Positions 14,056-23,107 are shown, counted from the first letter of the stretch. The stretch: DNA of 40,686 nucleotides from an uncultured Lachnospiraceae bacterium (GCA_947176505.1 CAMWQW010000030.1:1-40686); one strand, 5' to 3'. Made by a program: numbers and translations. Notes: generated by a model not told the origin, from the letters alone.

Positions 14056-16197
14056 TTACCTCCTCTTTTTCTTCTGCTTAAATTCAATTGTAAACTTAAA
14101 CTGATATCCTTCTTTCTCCGTCCCGTCGGATGCGGTAAAGTTATATGGTTCTATTCCATCTGGAATAAAATATGCAGAATATGTTCCACCGGCTTTCTTT
14201 TTAAGACCGGTCACATATATCTTCTGTCCTGCAAGCAATGCAGCGACCTGTTCAGGCTCCAGTTTCTTTCCCCGGATTCTCCCAAAGGTCATGCCACATT
14301 TTCCTGTACAATAGGCGCCGTACTGTCCTGCTTTCACTTCTGCACCGCATTTGGGGCACTGTCCAAGCTCTGTCTGCTGCTCTCTATTCATAGCAGCTCT
14401 ATAGCCGATCTTTTGTTCATCCGGGATAGTCTCTGTCTCTGATGTGAATTTTGCTATATTTTTACGGATATCGCTCAATAGTTCTTCCAGAAATGTTTCT
14501 TTGCTCATACTCCCATCATTTACTTTATTTAAGTTGGCTTCAAACTGCTGTGTGAGTTCCGGAGCCTTCAGTTCTTCCGGAACAATGCGTATATACTCTT
14601 CACCTAGCTCTGTGACGCTGTATTTGCCCTTTTCACGGACGATAAACTGACGCTTTGGATTTTGCAGCTTACTAATGATTTCAGCCCTTGTTGCGCTTGT
14701 ACCGATGTTATACTTTTCCATTGTTTTGATAATGGTCTCGTCATTATATTTCTTTGGCGGTACAGTCTTTTTATCTGCAATTGATGCCGAATCGATTGAA
14801 AGGCTGTCATTTTCATGCAGTTCCGGAAGTATCTGCAGCTCTTCATCTTTTTCAGCCGCATTATTTTTTAGCAAAATTTTATAACCGAGTCTTTTAATCG
14901 TTGTACCGGAAGATTTAAATTGATTCCCGTTAATGTCTACGATAACTTTTGTAGTATCATACTGATACTCCGGATAAAAAATCGCTATCAGGGATAAGAC
15001 AACCGCATCAAACACTTTGCGCTCATCTTCTGACAACTGTTGGTAGGCTGATTCCATGTCTGTATTTATGGTTGGTATCAATGCATGGTGGTCAGTCACT
15101 TTCAGGTCATTAAAATAACTTTTATCAGCCCGGATATTATCTAAATCAATCTTCTTGACCAAAGGATCGAAATCTCCAAAACTGCATGACTGCAGATGTT
15201 CATCTATCTCATCATATACATCCATCGATAAATACTGGCTGTCAGTTCTCGGATAAGACATGATCTTATATTTTTCGTAGAGAACTTGGGCTATCTGAAG
15301 TGTTTTATCCGGAGAGAAGCTGTATCTGCGCCCCATGTCCTGCTGCAGCTTGGCAAGATTATATAACAGAGGTGCTTTTTCCTTTTTTGCCTGTTTCTCA
15401 TACACCGTTACGATGCCGTTCCCGGATGTTTGCTTTAATATTTCTTCTGCCTCTGATCTGTCAAAAAGCTTCTTTCCCTTTTCGTCCTCTCCTATGAGCA
15501 CCCCTTTAAACCCCTTGGAATAAGTGACTTCCACATTCCAGTACGGTTCTGACTTAAACTCCCGGATTGCTTTATCACGACTGTAGATAAGCTGCAGAAG
15601 TGGCGTCTGGCAGCGTCCATAAGACAGCGTCTGCTTATATGCCCTTGTAATGGTAAGTAGTGGACTGTAATTAAATCCAAGGAGATAATCTCCTTCTGCT
15701 CTGGCTTCTGCTTCACGTAATATCCCCTGAAATTCCGGAAGATTATTGTCCTTCAGGTGATCCATTGCATTCTGGATTCCTGCGGTTGTCAGGGAACTCG
15801 CCCACAAAACTTTCTTGGGCAGTCTGCATCCTGCCATGCGGTAGATCCATTCTTGGATGAGATACCCTTCCCTGCCGGCGTCGCCGGCATTGATGAGCAT
15901 ATCAATATCCGTCCGGTGGATTAATTCCTTGATCACCTTATACTGGTGACTCGTGTACGGAAGCACCTTCAGACTGTCAGACAGATCAAAAAAGATTGGC
16001 AGATTTCCTAAATTCCATTTCTTATATTTCTCATCATGTTCTTGTGGCTGCTTGAGCCCTATCAGATGACCGACCGCCCATGTGACTATGTATTTGTCCC
16101 CTTCCATATATCCGTTCTTTTTTGTTGCAGCTCCGACCACCTTCGCAATATCCTGTCCGGCTGCCGGCTTTTCCGCGACTATCAGGATTTTCCCCAT
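14056..16197 (-). CDS. topB: DNA topoisomerase III (type IA)
   Basis: 713 residues. Cuts and passes single strands, expected to resolve the DNA during transfer replication. The Toprim domain begins GKILIVAEKPAAGQDIAK (catalytic Glu9) and has NAGDAGREGYLIQ near residue 109. The catalytic Tyr lies in SYPRTDSQYL near residue 315. The C-terminal part has a CPKCGAEV-type zinc ribbon (about 617) and a further domain. Odd point: the usual DxxREGE motif reads DAGREGY, so the last Glu is Tyr. GGAGAGGAG precedes the ATG, and a dispersed palindrome lies just before that. The DUF5710 gene follows after 6 bases. Confidence 0.95.
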   Translation of the reverse strand: MGKILIVAEKPAAGQDIAKVVGAATKKNGYMEGDKYIVTWAVGHLIGLKQPQEHDEKYKKWNLGNLPIFFDLSDSLKVLPYTSHQYKVIKELIHRTDIDMLINAGDAGREGYLIQEWIYRMAGCRLPKKVLWASSLTTAGIQNAMDHLKDNNLPEFQGILREAEARAEGDYLLGFNYSPLLTITRAYKQTLSYGRCQTPLLQLIYSRDKAIREFKSEPYWNVEVTYSKGFKGVLIGEDEKGKKLFDRSEAEEILKQTSGNGIVTVYEKQAKKEKAPLLYNLAKLQQDMGRRYSFSPDKTLQIAQVLYEKYKIMSYPRTDSQYLSMDVYDEIDEHLQSCSFGDFDPLVKKIDLDNIRADKSYFNDLKVTDHHALIPTINTDMESAYQQLSEDERKVFDAVVLSLIAIFYPEYQYDTTKVIVDINGNQFKSSGTTIKRLGYKILLKNNAAEKDEELQILPELHENDSLSIDSASIADKKTVPPKKYNDETIIKTMEKYNIGTSATRAEIISKLQNPKRQFIVREKGKYSVTELGEEYIRIVPEELKAPELTQQFEANLNKVNDGSMSKETFLEELLSDIRKNIAKFTSETETIPDEQKIGYRAAMNREQQTELGQCPKCGAEVKAGQYGAYCTGKCGMTFGRIRGKKLEPEQVAALLAGQKIYVTGLKKKAGGTYSAYFIPDGIEPYNFTASDGTEKEGYQFKFTIEFKQKKKRR

Positions 16198-16217
16198 TGT
16201 TTTTCTCCTCTCCAGAT

Positions 16218-16231
16218 ATGCGATATCGCAT
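16218..16231. repeat. Dispersed palindrome, GATATC centre
   Basis: ATATGCGATATCGCATAT at 16216-16233. It lies between the terminator of the SpoVG-like gene and the topB ribosome site, about 6 bases from the latter. Confidence 0.9.
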
Positions 16232-16239
16232 ATTTTAAA

Positions 16240-16268
16240 AGGGCAGCCGATATTTCACCGACTGCCCT
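16240..16268 (-). terminator. Terminator after the SpoVG-like gene
   Basis: AGGGCAG...CTGCCCT stem with an inner CGG/CCG-like part; on the minus strand it is followed by TTTTAAAATATG, running into the palindrome at 16218. Confidence 0.85.
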
Positions 16269-16289
16269 GATTACTGTTACTGCGTATGT

Positions 16290-17018
16290 TTATCTCTGCA
16301 CGTCATCCCGCTTATGCTGTTCATGTTCCTTTGCAGACTTTTCCTTTGTTTTGCTGTTCTTCTCAGATTTTTCAATAGATTCTTTGTTTTCATCTAGCTT
16401 TCCAATCACAGAATCTTTTTCATTGGTTTGCTCCAGAGCATTCTCATATTCCTGAAGAATTGCGCCGTACAGCTTGTCGTGGAATTTCGCCGTGACAGGA
16501 TGGCACATGTCTTTATATATGGCGTTTCCTTTTTCGTCTGTCTGACTCGTCTTATATGACGGCATCGATACAAACAACTTCTCCTCGCCCTGCTTGATGG
16601 AAACGTTATTGACTGTCATACCGTCAAATCTGATACTTGCCAACCCCTTTATCGAAGAGCCTTCTTTCTCATATGGAGTCACTCTAACAGCAAACTCCGG
16701 CATCCTTGTATCTTTTTTGTTATATTCTACTGTGTATGAGTTTTTCGCCTGTACATCGTGCAGCTCATGGTACGCATTAAGGATATTGCCGTACAGTTCA
16801 TTCCGAAATTCTTTCGTATTCGGATTGAATATATCTTTATACTCCCCTTCGTTGTTTTTATACGACGGCATCGCTACAAAAAGCTTATTTTCTTCCCGCG
16901 GGTCATTCATAATCTTAATATTATTTAGCTTGAATGAATCCCCCAGCGTCACGTTCGCTATTCCTCTGATGTTTTCAGAACCGTTCGTTACTTCATTAAC
17001 CTTGATAGAATATTTCAT
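16290..17018 (-). CDS. Tandem SpoVG-domain protein with shared C-terminal tail
   Basis: 242 residues from the ATG at 17018, which follows GAGAGGG; an upstream in-frame start adds 16 unlikely residues. Two SpoVG-like modules follow one another (about 1-85 and 92-185). Both show the pattern ...(N)NIKIMND/VNNVSIKQG then LFVAMPSYK/LFVSMPSYK. SpoVG proteins bind nucleic acid and act as site-specific regulators. The last 41 residues are the shared tail (DSVIGKLDENK... ending KRDDVQR). A terminator follows. A doubled SpoVG protein with an export-like tail in an ICE suggests an RNA/DNA-binding factor acting in the recipient; inference. Confidence 0.8.
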   Translation of the reverse strand: MKYSIKVNEVTNGSENIRGIANVTLGDSFKLNNIKIMNDPREENKLFVAMPSYKNNEGEYKDIFNPNTKEFRNELYGNILNAYHELHDVQAKNSYTVEYNKKDTRMPEFAVRVTPYEKEGSSIKGLASIRFDGMTVNNVSIKQGEEKLFVSMPSYKTSQTDEKGNAIYKDMCHPVTAKFHDKLYGAILQEYENALEQTNEKDSVIGKLDENKESIEKSEKNSKTKEKSAKEHEQHKRDDVQR

Positions 17019-17140
17019 ATTTACCCTCTCTTTTCTTATCAGCAGCTTTAGGCTGATACCATGCATGTTTATTGGCTTCTGAGATAAGTTATCCTAGCAC
17101 AAAGGCATCACCGCCTCTCCATTTGATTGCAATATAAAAG

Positions 17141-17163
17141 ACATGCAGTTATTAACCACATGC
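17141..17163 (-). terminator. Weak terminator overlapping the stop of the repeat protein gene
   Basis: CATG-CA-GTTATTAAC-CA-CATG makes a small stem that includes the TAA of the gene ending at 17152; on the minus strand it is followed by TCTTTTATATT. Confidence 0.5.
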
Positions 17164-17535
17164 CTTATTATTGTTACTGTTTTTCTGTTCGATCAGATAT
17201 TGTAGTCGCCCTCTCCGCTGTCCCCAGTTATCCGGAAAATAATCTTTCCTACTGATAACATCCTTCAGTTCTTCCATCGTTAAACCATTACGCAGACCTA
17301 TGCGGCAGATATCCATCTGCCATTGTTCATACATCGGATTCGCGAATTGCTCTATTTGTTCGATTGAAAGACCATCTCTGATTGCAAAACGTATCTCATT
17401 CATGCGGTCCGAGGTGAGTTCCGGACAAAGGAGAAGTTCTATCTTCTCAGCCGGCAGTTGCTGTTCCAACGCTTTCTCGATAACTGCATATTGCACGGGG
17501 GTATATCTTTTACCTTGATACATGATATAGCTCAT
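17152..17535 (-). CDS. Small helical-repeat protein of unknown function
   Basis: 127 residues with repeating helical units. [20 protein letters not shown] and [20 protein letters not shown] share an M-x-x-(I/C)-R-x-(G/A)-(L/I)-R-(D/N)-GL pattern about 30 residues apart, and [20 protein letters not shown] is a more distant third copy. Proteins with this repeat are common in Lachnospiraceae mobile elements, but I know no defined function; a protein-binding scaffold is likely. It lies between the secreted protein gene (40 bases upstream) and the SpoVG-like gene. Confidence 0.65.
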   Translation of the reverse strand: MSYIMYQGKRYTPVQYAVIEKALEQQLPAEKIELLLCPELTSDRMNEIRFAIRDGLSIEQIEQFANPMYEQWQMDICRIGLRNGLTMEELKDVISRKDYFPDNWGQRRGRLQYLIEQKNSNNNKACG

Positions 17536-17574
17536 CTTTCTTCCCTGCCACTTTCATTTATAAAATCTTTACTG

Positions 17575-18525
17575 CTAATTAAAACTGATGATATATTGTT
17601 CTATTGTCGAACTTGTTTTTCCACAGCCTATCGTCCATCCGTTCGGATGGGCGGAACAATTATGATGCACCTTAACAAGATTTTGCCAGTTTTGTTGTGC
17701 CTCGCTTACATTGGTAAAAATCTCACGGCAATCCTGACATTGCACGCTCCAATGCCTATATCCGCTAGATACCCAAGTACTATAAAATTTTACATTAGTA
17801 CTGTCGCCATATGTACGCTTTGTATAGCATCCCGTACCGGCAGCCGCATTACCAGTATGCGTATGATAAATATAATCTATATGAGCTGCATCCATTGCTT
17901 TGTTTAAACCATCTGTATATCCCAAATTATAATAAGCCTGATTATCTACACCAGTCCCTAATATCAACTCACCATTGACCCATGCTGCCTTCCCGGCAGA
18001 TATGCCGTCTGCCGTTGCCTCTTCGATTTCAATCATTTCTGTTCCGACGGAAGCATCTGTCGTCAAAAATCCCGTCGCTGTTTTATATAATTTTGTTTCA
18101 TCAGTGTACCCATATTCTAGTGGTGTATATGGTATTGATTGAGTTGCTGCAAATCCTTCCATCAATGTATCAAACTCAATATCCATAGGATCTACTTTAT
18201 CCTGAGGTGCCAAATGTGCAACATAGATATCACTACTGGTCGTAAGGTTGATTCCTCTTTCTTCTGTTGTCAGATATGTATTCATCTCTGCCATTTGACT
18301 GTAGACAGCAAATTTAAATTGATCGAGCGTGTCAGCAAGGACATATAGATCATTGGAATCGATCACCACCGAATCTGTCCCGTTCTGATATACGATTGCA
18401 CCCTTTGATTTCATTTGTGATGCAGTTGACACGAACTGCATATTATCATCCTCTGCAAGCGCTACCATACATGTGCTGCACGCAAGACTCAATATCATTA
18501 TGATAGACATTATCTTCTTTTTCAT
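17575..18525 (-). CDS. Secreted protein, paired with the next exported protein
   Basis: 316 residues. A signal peptide (MKKKIMSIIMILSLACSTCM...) has a likely cut after VALA. The N-terminal domain (MKSKGAIVYQNGTDSVVIDS, then DLYVLADTLDQF and AVYSQM) repeats the pattern of the product of 18531-19316. The middle has a Gly/Tyr-rich segment (YYNLGYTDGLNKAMDAAHID) followed by THTG and CYTKRT. The C-terminus has Cys pairs (CQDC, HHNC, IGCG) that may form disulphides or bind metal. The start follows AGAGAGGA, 5 bases past the upstream stop. No enzyme family recognised; probably part of a surface structure. Confidence 0.65.
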   Translation of the reverse strand: MKKKIMSIIMILSLACSTCMVALAEDDNMQFVSTASQMKSKGAIVYQNGTDSVVIDSNDLYVLADTLDQFKFAVYSQMAEMNTYLTTEERGINLTTSSDIYVAHLAPQDKVDPMDIEFDTLMEGFAATQSIPYTPLEYGYTDETKLYKTATGFLTTDASVGTEMIEIEEATADGISAGKAAWVNGELILGTGVDNQAYYNLGYTDGLNKAMDAAHIDYIYHTHTGNAAAGTGCYTKRTYGDSTNVKFYSTWVSSGYRHWSVQCQDCREIFTNVSEAQQNWQNLVKVHHNCSAHPNGWTIGCGKTSSTIEQYIISFN

Positions 18526-18530
18526 CTATT

Positions 18531-19316
18531 TTAATCCTCTCTTTCATACTGTGTTATAAGATTATTTGCGGAAACGCTGCTATTGTCTCCCGGATCCGGA
18601 GTCGGGTCAGGTTCCTGCTCTTCAATAATATAATTCCCGCATTCACAGACCAACCGTCTTTCTCCGGTTGCTCCATCAACATTCTCAATAGAATAGATGC
18701 AATCTTCCTTTTCTTCATATGTACATATCTTGCATGTGATCGTATGTGTATCGTTACCTCCCGGCACCACGCTTAATATATGCGCCTCATCGTACTCTTC
18801 CATGCCTTCACAAAACTTTGTTCCTGCTAATGCACATGCGACTTTATGACTGGTACCATCCACTACAGAAAATATGTGATTATGTTCTCTTTCTGTTTCC
18901 CATGTATACCCGCACTTGCACATATGCAGATAACCGCCATAGACACCCGAATGATATTCCAGACTACATTCTTCCGACTTAACCGGTTTATGTACATTGG
19001 TGACATCATGCAGACTCCCGCATTTTTCGCATGTTCTTGTATGGGTCTCATCATTTACATTTATATATTTCCAGTCATGTACATGCGAATAAATTGATGA
19101 CTCAAAGATATCTTCCGGAATTGACATTATTTTCTCACGCAAGTATTCAATATCTTCCGCATATATCTGGACTGAGCCATTTTCATCTTCATATATTATA
19201 TTTCCATATGATTTCAATTCGCTTCCAGCCGCTTCCAAGTCTGCATATACTGCATAACATGGGATGATCATGAGCAAGAGTGCAACGATGATTCCACTCA
19301 TCAAATTTTTCCTCAT
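18531..19316 (-). CDS. Secreted Cys-rich protein
   Basis: 261 residues from the ATG at 19316 (AGGAGG 8-9 bases upstream; a GTG three codons earlier is less likely). The signal peptide is MRKNLMSGIIVALLLMIIPC with a cut near VYA. An N-terminal domain (LKSYGNIIYEDENGSVQIYA, DIEYLREKI, SSIYSH) matches that of the neighbouring secreted protein. Then come several small Cys/His units (CEKCGSLH, CKCGYTW, CKICTYEE, CECGNYI) of the kind found as repeated extracellular zinc-ribbon-like modules. A Pro/Asp/Ser-rich tail follows. No sortase motif is seen. Likely extracellular or loosely surface-bound. Confidence 0.65.
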   Translation of the reverse strand: MRKNLMSGIIVALLLMIIPCYAVYADLEAAGSELKSYGNIIYEDENGSVQIYAEDIEYLREKIMSIPEDIFESSIYSHVHDWKYINVNDETHTRTCEKCGSLHDVTNVHKPVKSEECSLEYHSGVYGGYLHMCKCGYTWETEREHNHIFSVVDGTSHKVACALAGTKFCEGMEEYDEAHILSVVPGGNDTHTITCKICTYEEKEDCIYSIENVDGATGERRLVCECGNYIIEEQEPDPTPDPGDNSSVSANNLITQYERED

Positions 19317-19333
19317 TAAATCCACCTCCTCTA

Positions 19334-20452
19334 TTACTGTGTGATATACAAAGTTCCGTCTGAATATGTTATTGTTGCATCAGAATATCTTGTCCATGTA
19401 TAGTCAGCCGGATTTGATGACGCGCTTGTTCCTGTATAGGTCCCCATATATTTTGTATCCTCGGTTGGCACATCTGTCATGTTGTCACCAGAAGATGTAG
19501 CCGAATACATGATAAAAATACTCATCCCGTCTTTGCCTGCCTTACCATCCTCTCCGTCTTTACCGTCTTTTCCATCTTGACCATCCCGACCATCTGTACC
19601 GCTCTTGCCATCTCTTCCGTTTGTGTTCGTACTTGTATTGGACGTGGAATTAGAAAATTGTTTTTCCAGCTCAGACTTGATATCCTTTGCCAGTTCTTTT
19701 TCCAGTTCTTCTCTTAGCTTCTTTAACCGTTCATCCAGATCTTGGTCGATATCCTTATTGGCAGATGCGATCAGATCATAAAATTCATCATATGATAATC
19801 CCAATGTCTTTAAGAGTTCCCTGATCTCATCATCCGTCATACCTTCTATCATGGAAAGGAGCTCGTCCGCGGTCATATCCTTTGCCTGATTGCTTTTGAT
19901 GTTTGCCTGAATGGACACTTTCATCTTACGCTCTTCCAATTTGTCAATCTGTCCTTGGATGCTCTCTGCCAGAAAATAATATTCATTTTCAAAATCCATG
20001 TTTTTTGTTTCTGTTACTGTCTGGATTTGTCTCAAAATTGCATTCCATACAATTTCTGCAATGCCTGCCGCCACTCCATTTTTATCATTTTCTGATAAAC
20101 TACTGTCATCCGGAAGATACTCATTCAATGCCGTCCTGATATGTTGTTCTATTGCTTCTGTATGGTCATCCTTGACCATATCCACATCCGATCTTAAAAC
20201 GATCCTATAATTTTCTACCGCAACATTCGCGATATCTGCTGCAATATTCTCAGGTATTTCTGCCTGTTCATTAAGATAACGTATCACTTCATCTGCAATC
20301 TGCTGTTCTGCCGCAGTATAGTCATACTCTGTAACTTCCTGCTTATCTTTTGCCAGTAACTTTGTTGCCACGGCAAAAACCACGATCATTATGATAAACA
20401 CTATCCCGACCAATACGCCTTTTGGTATTTTTATTCTTGACAATATGTTCAT
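19334..20452 (-). CDS. Membrane-anchored collagen-like stalk protein
   Basis: 372 residues from the ATG at 20452, which has GGAGG 7 bases upstream and lies next to the stop of the DUF4366 gene. One N-terminal membrane anchor (about 11-30, VLVGIVFIIMIVVFAVATKL) is followed by an extracellular helical region (about 40-270). Ten Gly-x-y triplets (about 282-312, GRDGKSGTDGRDGQDGKDGK and onward) come next. A C-terminal beta-rich domain (about 313-372) contains YMGTYTGTSA and YTWTRYSD, like domains at the ends of phage tail and collagen-like fibres. A trimeric stalk carrying a tip adhesin is likely, perhaps for mating contact. The role is inferred. Confidence 0.75.
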   Translation of the reverse strand: MNILSRIKIPKGVLVGIVFIIMIVVFAVATKLLAKDKQEVTEYDYTAAEQQIADEVIRYLNEQAEIPENIAADIANVAVENYRIVLRSDVDMVKDDHTEAIEQHIRTALNEYLPDDSSLSENDKNGVAAGIAEIVWNAILRQIQTVTETKNMDFENEYYFLAESIQGQIDKLEERKMKVSIQANIKSNQAKDMTADELLSMIEGMTDDEIRELLKTLGLSYDEFYDLIASANKDIDQDLDERLKKLREELEKELAKDIKSELEKQFSNSTSNTSTNTNGRDGKSGTDGRDGQDGKDGKDGEDGKAGKDGMSIFIMYSATSSGDNMTDVPTEDTKYMGTYTGTSASSNPADYTWTRYSDATITYSDGTLYITQ

Positions 20453-20453
20453 G

Positions 20454-21536
20454 CTATTCCTCCATTTCTCCATCGTCTCCACTGATGTCTATTTCGTCCT
20501 CGTCCAGTTCTATTCCATTGTCATAATCCTCATCATCAATATGCGACGTCGCATATTCTTCCGGGTCTGCATCGTAAAGAGCTTCATCTTCATCGAGCAA
20601 TTCATCAAGATATCTCTCTTTTTCTGCATCATCATAATCAAATTCCAGTTCTTCCTCTTCTTCCTCCGGTTCAAATTCATCCATGTCCATAGCGTCCATG
20701 GCATCCATAGCTTCGTCTTTTTTATTTTTATATACTTTTATGTAGTAATAGGCGCCGCCACCGACTACAGCAAATATCAATATGACTATTGCGTTGCTAT
20801 TAAAGGGAGAACGTCCGGATTGCTTTGTTGTCTGCTCATTGATGTTATCATCTGTTTCATCACTCAAAGATGATGCCGCCAATGCGGATAAGAGGTTGTC
20901 TTCTCCGCCTTCATCTGTCGCTCCATAAGACGTTGTCTGTCCATCCGCCAGTACCTTCAGGTCTCCCAATGAGACGGTATCTAACAGATAGACGTTGTCT
21001 GAGCTCTGTGCTTGGTCGATGACAAGGTAGAGCGTCTCTCCTTCCTTCGTCGTAAATGTATAAAAGACTTTTTCTGCACTGTCAGAACCATCTGTTTTGA
21101 TTTTGGATGAGACAGATGCGCTCCCGGGTTCTGCCGGGCTGCCTGTGATTTCATAATCCTCCGGTTCTGACGTATCGTCTCCGAGTTCAAGATTGATATT
21201 GATTCTCTGTCCATCCTCTTCTGTGGCATCATTCGATACATATTGGCGTTCAGCCATGTCTTCTGTCGGATAAACTTGTGAAGATATATTACCGGCACCA
21301 TCCTTGACATAGATCGTGTGGGATGTCCCTGCCGGCACAACAAATTCATTTGAATCCGTGAACGCCGATGGATCATCCGTATCAAGTGCATACTTCAGAT
21401 TACCGTTTTCATCTACAGCATCTACGGAGATAGTGATGTATTCCTGTCCGTCAGATGCATATACCGGCATCTGGAATGTAAAACAGGCAACAATGCAGAC
21501 CAGTGCTGCGATGGTATTTGTTATTTTATTAGTCAT
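20454..21536 (-). CDS. CD1107-family/DUF4366 exported transfer protein
   Basis: 360 residues. The signal peptide is followed by a beta-rich extracellular region (about 28-210) including VFYTFTTKEGETLYLVIDQA and VYLLDTVSLGDL, the DUF4366 signature of CD1107-type ICE proteins. A membrane helix is at about 253-272 (AIVILIFAVVGGGAYYYI). A very acidic cytosolic tail follows. That tail contains the palindrome at 20541, read as YATSH. Its ATG overlaps the stop of the upstream Ig-like gene. Family members sit between VirB4/M23 genes and TopB in Tn1549-type elements and are thought to be structural parts of the transfer apparatus. Confidence 0.85.
   Translation of the reverse strand: MTNKITNTIAALVCIVACFTFQMPVYASDGQEYITISVDAVDENGNLKYALDTDDPSAFTDSNEFVVPAGTSHTIYVKDGAGNISSQVYPTEDMAERQYVSNDATEEDGQRININLELGDDTSEPEDYEITGSPAEPGSASVSSKIKTDGSDSAEKVFYTFTTKEGETLYLVIDQAQSSDNVYLLDTVSLGDLKVLADGQTTSYGATDEGGEDNLLSALAASSLSDETDDNINEQTTKQSGRSPFNSNAIVILIFAVVGGGAYYYIKVYKNKKDEAMDAMDAMDMDEFEPEEEEEELEFDYDDAEKERYLDELLDEDEALYDADPEEYATSHIDDEDYDNGIELDEDEIDISGDDGEMEE
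20541..20554. repeat. Dispersed palindrome inside DUF4366 gene
   Basis: AATATGCGACGTCGCATATT at 20538-20557, GACGTC centre, read in frame as EYATSHI within the acidic C-terminal tail. Confidence 0.9.
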
Positions 21537-23107
21537 CAGTCAACTTTCTCCTCTTCTATTCCCTTTTTTTCTGTAATTTTCCTGATTACAGGTGCATGGT
21601 TATCTATGTTGTCAATGGTGATTTCTTCCTCTGTCATATTTCCAACGGCGTCTCTCACCTTGACTATCCATGTACCGTTTTTGCTGATTGCAAATTCGTT
21701 TTTTGTGCTCCACCCACTGTCTTCTCCTGTCTGTAGACAGCTATAGCAATACTCTACGGATAATCCGTCTTTGGCATCCACGAGGATTTTATTCTCAGTG
21801 CACCACGTTTCATTTTCTAATGATAAACTTACCACTGGTGCTTTATTGTCCACTACGACGATATCTTTCTCTTCTTGTGCCGTATTTCCGCTTTCATCAC
21901 GGCAATATGCTATCCATTTGCCGTTTTGCGTGATGTCTACGTTAAAAGTAGATTGTTCTGTCCATACCTCATCTTGTAGCTCTTCCCCATCAGGTAGAAA
22001 TGCATATTTCAAGTTTGGATATGCCGTAACGTTATCTTTTGCGATAATCGTTACCGTTACTGGTACAGGCTGATCAACCGTACTGATTTCAAAATCACTA
22101 AAAGACAGTTCCTTGATCTCCGGTGGGGTTCTGTCTTCACCGACCAGCCTGATTGGCACATCAATATTTCCTGTCTTTCCTTGGTATCTTAAGATTCCTT
22201 CCGTATCACCGTCCAGATAAGCATAGTCACAAGCTGTAAATACTGTCGTTATTGTTTCTGTCATGCTTCCAGTAACCGTAGTACCTTGCTCTGATGTCTC
22301 TTCTCTCTGCAAAAAATACAGATTATTGAGTCCTGTGACAGTTTCTTTACTCCCATCTCGAAAACTGACCTGCAATGGGATTTCTTTTGTGCTTATATAT
22401 TTTCCGGCATCGGATATATACTCCTCCGCAGAAATATCCTTGATATCCGACAGGATATGTAATGTTGCTGTACCAGATATATCATCACCTGTTGTTCTCT
22501 CAGCTCTGCAGCGTATTGTTTGACCCTCATCATCCGCCGGTACAAAGAATGTAGATACCTGTCTATAAAGCTCGTCTGTTATTTCCACAACATCCGCTTC
22601 ATCTGCTGCTCTCCACTCATCTGTCTGCTGGTCATATGTTTCCCAGACATAATTTACTACATCCGGATAATAACATTTAAATACTGCAATGGAATCCGGT
22701 TCTGCATAAATATCTGATAGTGTCAGCGGCGATTCTGTCAGCGGTTCCTGATTGTCTTCGTCATCTTTATGCGATATCGCATATTCCCCTAGGATTTCTT
22801 TATGCGACGTCGCATATTTTTTCCGTTCTGCTTTTTCGCTTTCTATAGGCATTGCCGCTATCTCTGATTCGGGTTCTGCTGCATTTACGATTACCGGGCT
22901 CGTTGCTACAGCTATCGTGTCTATGCCACTCTGCCCTATGCCGATATAATAAGTTAGCGCACATGTACTTATCAGCAATGCAAGCAATACGGTAATCCCT
23001 GCTTTATACTGCTTAGTCCGATACCTCTTGATACGGCATCGTAAAAAGATGAAAAATGCCTTATTCAATTTCCTGAGGTCTAGGTTTCGTTTCAAGTTTT
23101 TCACCAC
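21536..23107 (-). CDS. Exported multi-Ig-like-domain protein
   Basis: 523 residues. A long basic N-terminus and one membrane helix (about 35-57, KAGITVLLALLISTCALTYY) are followed by a linker containing two palindrome-encoded segments (KYATSHK and EYAISHK, about 98-116). Ig-like beta domains make up the rest. The last two are clear (about 340-430 and 430-512), each ending in a GNT/GNM turn (CRDESGNTAQ; VRDAVGNMTE) and VVDNKAP/IDNIDNHAP. The start is uncertain: GTG at 23107 overlaps the DUF4315 gene by 47 bases, and no ATG is available until residue 85. Probably a surface protein of the mating apparatus. Confidence 0.7.
   Translation of the reverse strand: MVKNLKRNLDLRKLNKAFFIFLRCRIKRYRTKQYKAGITVLLALLISTCALTYYIGIGQSGIDTIAVATSPVIVNAAEPESEIAAMPIESEKAERKKYATSHKEILGEYAISHKDDEDNQEPLTESPLTLSDIYAEPDSIAVFKCYYPDVVNYVWETYDQQTDEWRAADEADVVEITDELYRQVSTFFVPADDEGQTIRCRAERTTGDDISGTATLHILSDIKDISAEEYISDAGKYISTKEIPLQVSFRDGSKETVTGLNNLYFLQREETSEQGTTVTGSMTETITTVFTACDYAYLDGDTEGILRYQGKTGNIDVPIRLVGEDRTPPEIKELSFSDFEISTVDQPVPVTVTIIAKDNVTAYPNLKYAFLPDGEELQDEVWTEQSTFNVDITQNGKWIAYCRDESGNTAQEEKDIVVVDNKAPVVSLSLENETWCTENKILVDAKDGLSVEYCYSCLQTGEDSGWSTKNEFAISKNGTWIVKVRDAVGNMTEEEITIDNIDNHAPVIRKITEKKGIEEEKVD
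22769..22782. repeat. Dispersed palindrome inside Ig-like gene, copy a
   Basis: ATGCGATATCGCAT, GATATC centre, read as EYAISHK; 33 bp from the next copy. Confidence 0.9.
22802..22815. repeat. Dispersed palindrome inside Ig-like gene, copy b
   Basis: TATGCGACGTCGCATA at 22801-22816, GACGTC centre, read as KYATSHK. Together with copy a it forms a tandem 11-codon repeat. Confidence 0.9.

Noticed and set aside
19520..19625. Short tandem DNA repeats resembling a repeat array
   Set aside because: They are codons for Gly-x-y triplets of the collagen-like protein, not CRISPR or a regulatory repeat. No CRISPR array was seen anywhere.
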